A stretch of 64,000 bases of DNA from Anthoceros angustus (Eukaryota > Streptophyta > Anthocerotopsida > Anthocerotales > Anthocerotaceae), in NCBI GenBank assembly GCA_010909165.1, contig MU008185.1, forward strand, positions 558,001-622,000. Direction: 5' to 3'. Position 1 is the first letter of the stretch; each line of letters begins with the position of its first letter. The translations under genes and the position numbers were made by a program. A model generated the notes under the pieces. It made no database searches and had not been told where the DNA came from. It worked only from the letters and a program-made list of their open reading frames with translations. Below are positions 58,213 through 64,000 of this stretch, in pieces.

Positions 58213-59170
58213 AAACAAAGGCGACGCAAACCCGAGACCAGGGCCAGACATACAAAAGACACAAATCCAGATGAGGTGAGTGAGAGAGAGAGTGGGGCCA
58301 GGCTGGCCGGACCGGCCTGGCCCTGAGGGGTTTCGCCGGGGCCGAACCCGGCGCAACTCCGCGCCATAACCTAGCCTGGTGGAATCCGCATCCGCGCGGG
58401 CGGGGAATATTGAAGCGGTCGCGAATCCATGTGCGCAGCAGCAGCAGCAGCGCAGACGCGCAGACGCGCAGACAGGAAGCTTCGCTCGCCTTGGCAGCTT
58501 TCTTGCCATGCCCTGCCCCTGCCCCTGCCCCTGCCCCTGCCCCTGCCCCTGCCCCTGCCCCTGCAAACGCCCTCGGCCCGAGAAGGCCACGGGCCAGGGC
58601 TGATGCTCATGACTGATGCTGCTGCACGATGGTATGTACATATGTGTCGGGTTTCGCCGAGAAACGGCGGCGAAACCGGGCACGGCCCGGGCTGGGCCTG
58701 GGGCTGGGGCTGGGGCTCGGCCCGGTCCCCGCCTGGCCTGGAGCCCGTGCGCAACGCTCCCACGTGGCGTCCAGCGTTGCACGGCCGTTTTGTAAGCCGG
58801 ACGGTCAAAACTGGCAGTGCGCTGGGTCGTTGCCCTGCCTACGGCTTGCGCTGCCGATTAAGAAAGGCATTCAAGTGCGCACAGCACAAAGCCGTCCGTG
58901 GTTACGGACTGGGGACTGGGGATTGGGGACTGGGGACTGGGGACTCGGCACTAGCACTAGCACTGGCACTAGCGACGGATGACGGATGACGGATGACGGA
59001 TGACGGATGATGGATCCCCCGACCCCCCAACTTGCACTTGCACTTGCGTTGCGTGTTACGTGCCCGACTTGGAACCGTCTTGCCCCCACTCCCGACCAGC
59101 CCGCACCGTCCCGTCCCGTCCCGTCCCGTCCCGTGCCGTGCCGCCCCGCCCCGTCCCGTCCCGTCCCGTT
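57693..59170. repeat. Cluster of GC-rich microsatellites upstream of the BED gene
   Basis: In order: GGGAA runs (58,081-58,112), (GGCA)n at 58,178-58,211, CAG runs (58,436-58,455), (CCCTGC)n at 58,511-58,564, (GGCTGG)n at 58,700-58,722, (GGGGACT)n at 58,908-58,947, (GACGGAT)n at 58,973-59,009 and (CGTCC)n at 59,105-59,170. No gene is supported; long ORFs here are repeat artefacts. Confidence 0.85.
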
Positions 59171-62100
59171 GCGTGGTTGCAACGTCGATGCCATGGGCCA
59201 GGCCGCCACGGTGGCGCGCCACTTTCCATTGCGCGAGTCCAGTGGGAGTATTCGGCGCGCGAGGCCGAGCTATTATAATTCCCGGCGCGACCGGACTGGA
59301 TTTTATCGTTGGCGGGGCAATAACCGTCGCTCGGGCTGGGTGAGGCGCCTTTTGGCGCCAGCAGCGACGCAGGAACTTGTGGACGTGAGACCGAGGGCAG
59401 GGCTGTGACTGTGAGAGGGCAGCCGACAGGACAGCAATTTCGCTTCCAGGGAGGGGGGTGTCATTGCTGGGGCTTAAAAAAGGGCGCCCACTTGGGCTCC
59501 GCGCTCCTAACTGCTAAATATAAGCGCCCCTCCACACCCAACGGCGCGGAATCGTAGTAAGCCAACCCGTTCCCCCCTCAGTGCGCCGTCCGTATCGTAT
59601 CGGTATCCACATGCCACGTACGTAGCTTAGGTATTGTTGGTAAAGGCCAGGCCAGCACAGCACAGCACAGCACAGCACACTGGTCTTCTGACTGTATACC
59701 GCACAGCGCATCGCTTTGCCTACGCTTGGCTTCCTGGCTTCCTCGCTTTGCGTGTTGCCAAAACCAATGCTAATAAAAATCCGGCCTGCCTGCTTGCAGC
59801 AGTGAGTAATAAGCACTGCTACTCGATGTGCTTTGTGCGGGGGTAGAAGACAAAGGTAAGCAGGCCGGGCCGGGCCGGGCCAGGCCAGGCCCCATCCCAC
59901 CCGAGGACTGACAAAGAGGGACTGACTGAGAGAGGGGGCTGATGAGGGCTGATGAGATGACCCCAGCTGTGATGAGCTCATCATTCAGAATCGGTGCTGC
60001 AGCTGCCCGCCCTTACGCATCGCCCTCCTAGGTTTCCCTGCCCCGTTTTGGTTTACGCGCACCCACCTGCCGCCTACCTGGGCTACAAGGCCGTCCCTCT
60101 CTCTGCCTTTGCACCAACTTTGAACGCACCCACAAAGCGCACACACAAACGACTCCAGGACTCCAGGGCTCCAGGCCCACTGTATTTTTTTTCGGTCATG
60201 ATGCCTCCCGCTGCTGACATCCGATATGCAACATCTTATATCATTAACTATTGCATCGTTTGCATCAATCATCCCTCACGCATCATACGCTCATACGCGC
60301 GGCTTGGGATGGGGCCGGGAGGTAAGTAACGTGAGGCACCCGCTTCCACCAATCCGCTCCATGATTAACCGCGGTTACGGAGGATCCGGAGATTAACCCA
60401 AACCTTCCATCATTCCAAACCAAATGAATTATCAGGCGATGCTGTTACGTGGCATGATAGAATAGAATGTCACTCTCTTGGGACTGATGTTCTGGAAGCT
60501 GGGTTGATGAGCAAGCCAAGTTACGTTTGTAGGAGTCCCAGCTGGACCGTCGGCTTCTTCTTCCGTGTAACGTGCATGGTAACAGCCGGGGAGTTTGAAC
60601 ATGCGTGATTACTTGGACCTGTCGGTTACCTCCCTCCTGGGACCAGGGTTTGTGACCAATGGGGACGGACCGACGGAGCCTACGGAGGGGTGGTGGTGGG
60701 CAGCTGGGCCCCGCCCGCAAACCGATAATCGATAGGGCCTTCCCAAGGGGATTGTGGAATGTGGAGCAGTGCATTCCGAGACGAGCGACTCGAGCGGGGC
60801 TTGCATCGTCCGGAAGAGATGCATCATGGCCGGGAGTGGGTGATAACGAGGCTGTGGAAGGTCCGGGGCCCGAGGTAGCAAAGTTACAAGGCGATGTCAT
60901 GAGCGTGACGAGACGAGACGAGACGGGAAGGGCAGCGAAAGGAGGTGGGGAGGCGGGCCGCGGGCCGCGGGCCGCGCCAGCGTGGTGGGCACTAGGCTGG
61001 TCAGGCAGCGGCACCTCGCTGGCTGCCCGGCTGCCTCACTGTGGGCTGTGGCGGACTTGGGTGGGAGATGGGGGAAGGCGCAACAAGCAGGGAATCTTAA
61101 TCATTCGGTAAGCCGCAGGCTAAGCAGAGAGGACCGACGTACTGGTACCAGCAGCAACAGCAAGAGCAAGAAACGAGGAAAGGAAGGAATGGAAGGAGAG
61201 GGAATGGCAGGGCAGGGGCAGGGACAGGGGCAGGGGCAGGGGCAGGGGCAGCGGCAGGGGCAGAGGCAGAGGCAGAGGCAGCGGCAGAGGGTGGTTGGTT
61301 ACACAAAAGAGCGTGTCGGATGAGGCACCATCATCCCGCCAGCTTCCAGCTTAGGATTGGCGGTGCCATAAGTAATGATTATCCGGCCTTTAATGCGCCA
61401 ATTGATCGCCTTGGCGGAGGCGCTGCGAGTGGCGGTCTCCAGTCCGGACGCCGCCACTACTGGAGAGGAGGGATGGAACTGGGGATGTCCATTTATCCCA
61501 TAGTGCGGCCCTGTGTTGCGTGTGTGTGCGGTCGGGCAGGTAGATACGGGTGTCTGTGTATGTACGTGGGGGTAGTAGGCGGAGACAAGCTCGTGCTAGT
61601 GGTGGAGCGGCTGCGGTCTGATTGGGCCTGGCCCCAGCTGCTGCTACGATATACCTCCGCTGCAGAGGCACAGGCACAGGCAGGGGCAGGGCAGAGGCAG
61701 AGGCAGAGGCAGAGGCAGCAGGCTGCCACCAACCGGCCTCGCAACCAGTGACCTCTCCAGTCCAGGCCAGGCCAGGCCAGGCCAGCCAAGTCGGCGGGCC
61801 CAGCCACCTCCCGCTTCTTCAATGGCTGCCTCGGGTTTCACGGTATTGCCGGCGGGTGAGATCATGGGCTCAGTTATAACTGTCGCTGTCGCATTTCACC
61901 CTGCGGTCTGGGAATCGTGGGCGCTCGCCCTCCCACTATTCAACCAGCAACAAACAAAAAACAAGCGATCGGGAAACGGGAGAGACAACATCACCGTGAC
62001 GCCACTGCCACGCTACTCGCAACAAAGCGTGTGGTGTGCCCCACTCACGGATGGGGGACGGGCTGGGCTGGGCTGGGTTGGGTTGGCCTGGGAGACATGG

Positions 62101-63329
62101 GAATGGCCTTCATTTGCCACCATTTCCGACTTGCTGCCATTTTGCCCGCGCCGGCATCGCACCGGCAGGCATGCTGCATGCGCCGCGCGCACTTTACTGC
62201 ACTCCCACAGGCAACTGGGCATGGCAGTCGGACTCCCGCCGATGCGCCCGCCTGGATAGGATATGGTGCAGACATTTTGTTTGCAGTTGCAGTTGCAGTT
62301 GCAGTTGCGGTTTGGCTATCCAGTCAACTAGTTGCAGCACGCAGCTCGTGCCCTACGAGCTGCAGCACCACGCCCCGCGACACCGGGAGCCAAACCAGGA
62401 ACCCACCATTTCAAAATCACCATCAAATGGACCACGCACCTCCTGCCCTGCTGCCCACAAGCACCTCTCCGACTGCTACTACTACTACCACCTCGTGCCC
62501 CACACCATACCACGCTAGCCTCCAGCTTAAAAGCTCTACACTCTACTGTGAGTAGCCTCTCTTGTCACGTTCCCACAACAGGGGGGGCCTGGGGGGCCAA
62601 CAACTTCCGACTCCAACCGCAATGGCCAAATCACATGCTTGCTGCACCCTACTTGTGTAGTATGTACAGGGGCAGGCCATTGCACAGCTCCATTTACCAC
62701 CTACAAACCAAACCTCCTCCTCCTCCCTACATCATGGGATAGCATGCCGGGCTGTCTCCCACTCGCACAGGTATGCTACGTATGTCGTGAGTGCTCATTA
62801 ACCATCACCAAGCCCGTCTCTACCTGTGTCATACTGGCTCTTTGCAATTCAAACACTGTCGGCCAGACTAAAGGTAATACAACCAACGACACTCGGTTAC
62901 CCATTCTCAAGACGGAAAACAGAGAACGATGACAACCACCTGCACACCACCACGTGCATGTCTCACCACGTTACATATGAAATCAACAGCGGGGCAAAGG
63001 CAACAACAGAGACTTCACCGACAGCCTGTAAATGCATCACCACAAATCTTAAACTTCACATGAGATATCAACAAAACCAACGTTGAATCGCTTGGCTTGC
63101 TATTCACCAACCTACCCACTGCTCCCCCCTCCTACTCTAACCTCGAGGGCTGTGGCAGGACTCGGGAGTCCATACCCACGACAGCACCATGTTACACTAC
63201 ATCTGTATACTTCACAAGGACGAGACTCGCCTCGCCTCGCCTCGACTCAGAGAGGCTAAATCAGCCCGTCCTGGGGTCTGCCCCTCAGACTAGCATCCGT
63301 GCTCTTCGCAAGAGGGTTCACATCTTGCG
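59171..63329. other. About 4.2 kb without a supported gene
   Basis: GC-rich, simple-repeat-rich. Notable: CAGCA repeats (59,655-59,680), GGGCCGGGCC (59,865-59,890), GGGGCA and GAGGCA arrays (61,207-61,290), AGAGGC (61,691-61,720), CCAGG (61,762-61,790) and GTTGCA (62,283-62,307). Many overlapping ORFs on both strands lack any family resemblance. The right part may include the 3' UTR of the minus-strand ORF at 63.3-63.6 kb. Confidence 0.5.
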
Positions 63330-63590
63330 TTACGGTTGCTCGGGCGCGTATGATGATCCGGGCAAATATGACACAGACATCAGATTCCGCCTGTACCTCT
63401 CGGTTTCATCGTCCAATTTCACCTCTGCAGGCTTCGCAGTCTCAGCAGCGGCCTGGATGCTCGACTCCTCGGACGCCAGCGAGATGTTGAGCAGGCGGGA
63501 TCGCGCCAGCTGCTCCTTGTCAGCCGAGATTGGCTTCTCCTGCTCCTTGGCAATTCCACGCCCTCTGCCTTGCACTTGCTCATCGGCCAT
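63330..63590 (-). CDS. Small hypothetical protein, 86 residues
   Basis: The ORF opens at 63626; the internal ATG at 63590 (MADEQVQGRGRGIAKEQEKP) is the preferred start because it begins the hydrophilic, balanced part. It has an Arg/Gly patch at the N-terminus, a charged helix-like middle (DKEQLARSRLLNISLASEE), and a tail DDETERYRRNLMSVSYLPGS followed by SYAPEQP. No signal peptide or membrane segment. Codon use and composition look protein-like, unlike the surrounding repeat DNA, but I do not recognise the family. It could be a complete small gene or the final exon of a longer one entering from the right. AATAAAA-type boxes lie upstream (about 63,730 and 63,850). Confidence 0.5.
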   Translation of the reverse strand: MADEQVQGRGRGIAKEQEKPISADKEQLARSRLLNISLASEESSIQAAAETAKPAEVKLDDETERYRRNLMSVSYLPGSSYAPEQP

Positions 63591-63626
63591 AGCACGTTCA
63601 GAATCCAAACAAGTCCAAAAGGCCAA

Positions 63627-64000
63627 AGCTTTCCTTCCCGGTGCTCGTCTTCCGGCGCAGAAAAGCTCTACCCTAGAAACTCTGCCACTTCACAGTACTC
63701 TGCCTCAGCAAGCCCCTCCTCTCTCGCTTTTATTGAGGTTCAATCAACCCTGCACCAGCAATAATTTGCCTCCGCTGCCAGCTAGTTTCGCTCCTCTAAG
63801 CTCAAGGCTTGGAAACATGCACTGCCTCAATCTGCTGCCCCTGCCTCCTTTTATTGGATAGTCTTCATCATCGCGACCCTGCAATTTCCACTTCCGGCTG
63901 CTTCACGAAAGCGCGCTCCAAAAAGATCCTGATACCGATGGGAGGCTGGTCCTCTGAAAACCTGGGTTGACCACGTGCCCACTGGTGACAAAGCAAGCTT
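63627..64000. other. Upstream flank of the small minus-strand ORF
   Basis: A minus-strand open stretch from the edge to a stop at about 63,870 (…SEDQPPIGIRIFLERAFVKQ…) is too short to call; it may be a 3' exon of a gene lying to the right. Confidence 0.3.

Noticed and set aside
61200-61740. ORFs with poly-Gln/Gly in GGGGCA arrays
   Set aside because: Produced by simple repeats; no start context or family motifs.
1-64000. tRNA or rRNA genes
   Set aside because: I saw no recognisable tRNA A/B-box cloverleaf or conserved rRNA segments by eye; a covariance-model scan would be decisive.

Overview
The window looks like nuclear DNA of a land plant or close streptophyte relative. Evidence: a plastid/mitochondrial-type DNA gyrase B with an organelle-targeting leader, the Pol I subunit NRPA2 with 26 short introns (one of them a minor-spliceosome AT-AC intron), a TOM2B homologue, a plant DMXL/Rav1-like WD protein, a plant-specific BED-finger hAT-derived gene, telo-box promoters and a large CACTA transposon. 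Short introns (about 50-175 nt) and very GC-rich intron-poor genes would suit a bryophyte, lycophyte or streptophyte alga, but I cannot name the species.

Layout. 1-16.4 kb is a gene-dense island: DMXL-like (-, runs off the left edge), GYRB (+), TOM2B (-), NRPA2 (+), an F-box gene (+) and an antisense F-box/kelch-like relic. DMXL/GYRB and TOM2B/NRPA2 are divergent pairs with telo-box motifs between them; GYRB and TOM2B are tail to tail. 16.4-23.8 kb is repeats and the decayed, internally duplicated remains of a DUF7869-type element. 23,806-43,527 is a 19.7 kb CACTA (En/Spm) element with perfect 30-bp terminal inverted repeats and a GGG/GGG target duplication; it carries a broken TNP2 transposase on the minus strand and several nested tandem duplications. 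43.5-54.2 kb is G-rich repeats, a gag-like coiled-coil coding relic and a tandem array of about 1.7-1.8 kb units. 54.3-57.7 kb is a GC-rich, glutamine-rich BED-finger gene (-). 57.7-64 kb is mostly GC-rich simple repeats, with one small ORF (-) near the right edge.

Functionally the host genes are housekeeping: rRNA transcription (NRPA2), organelle DNA topology (GYRB), endomembrane/V-ATPase-related trafficking (DMXL-like, TOM2B) and ubiquitin ligase targeting (F-box). They are neighbours, not one pathway. Several real genes (DMXL-like, TOM2B, most of NRPA2) are not visible as single long ORFs and were rebuilt by conceptual splicing or by following an open frame to the window edge. In contrast GYRB and the BED gene are broken by 1-base deletions, mostly in runs of G or C, which points to base-calling/assembly error more than gene death.
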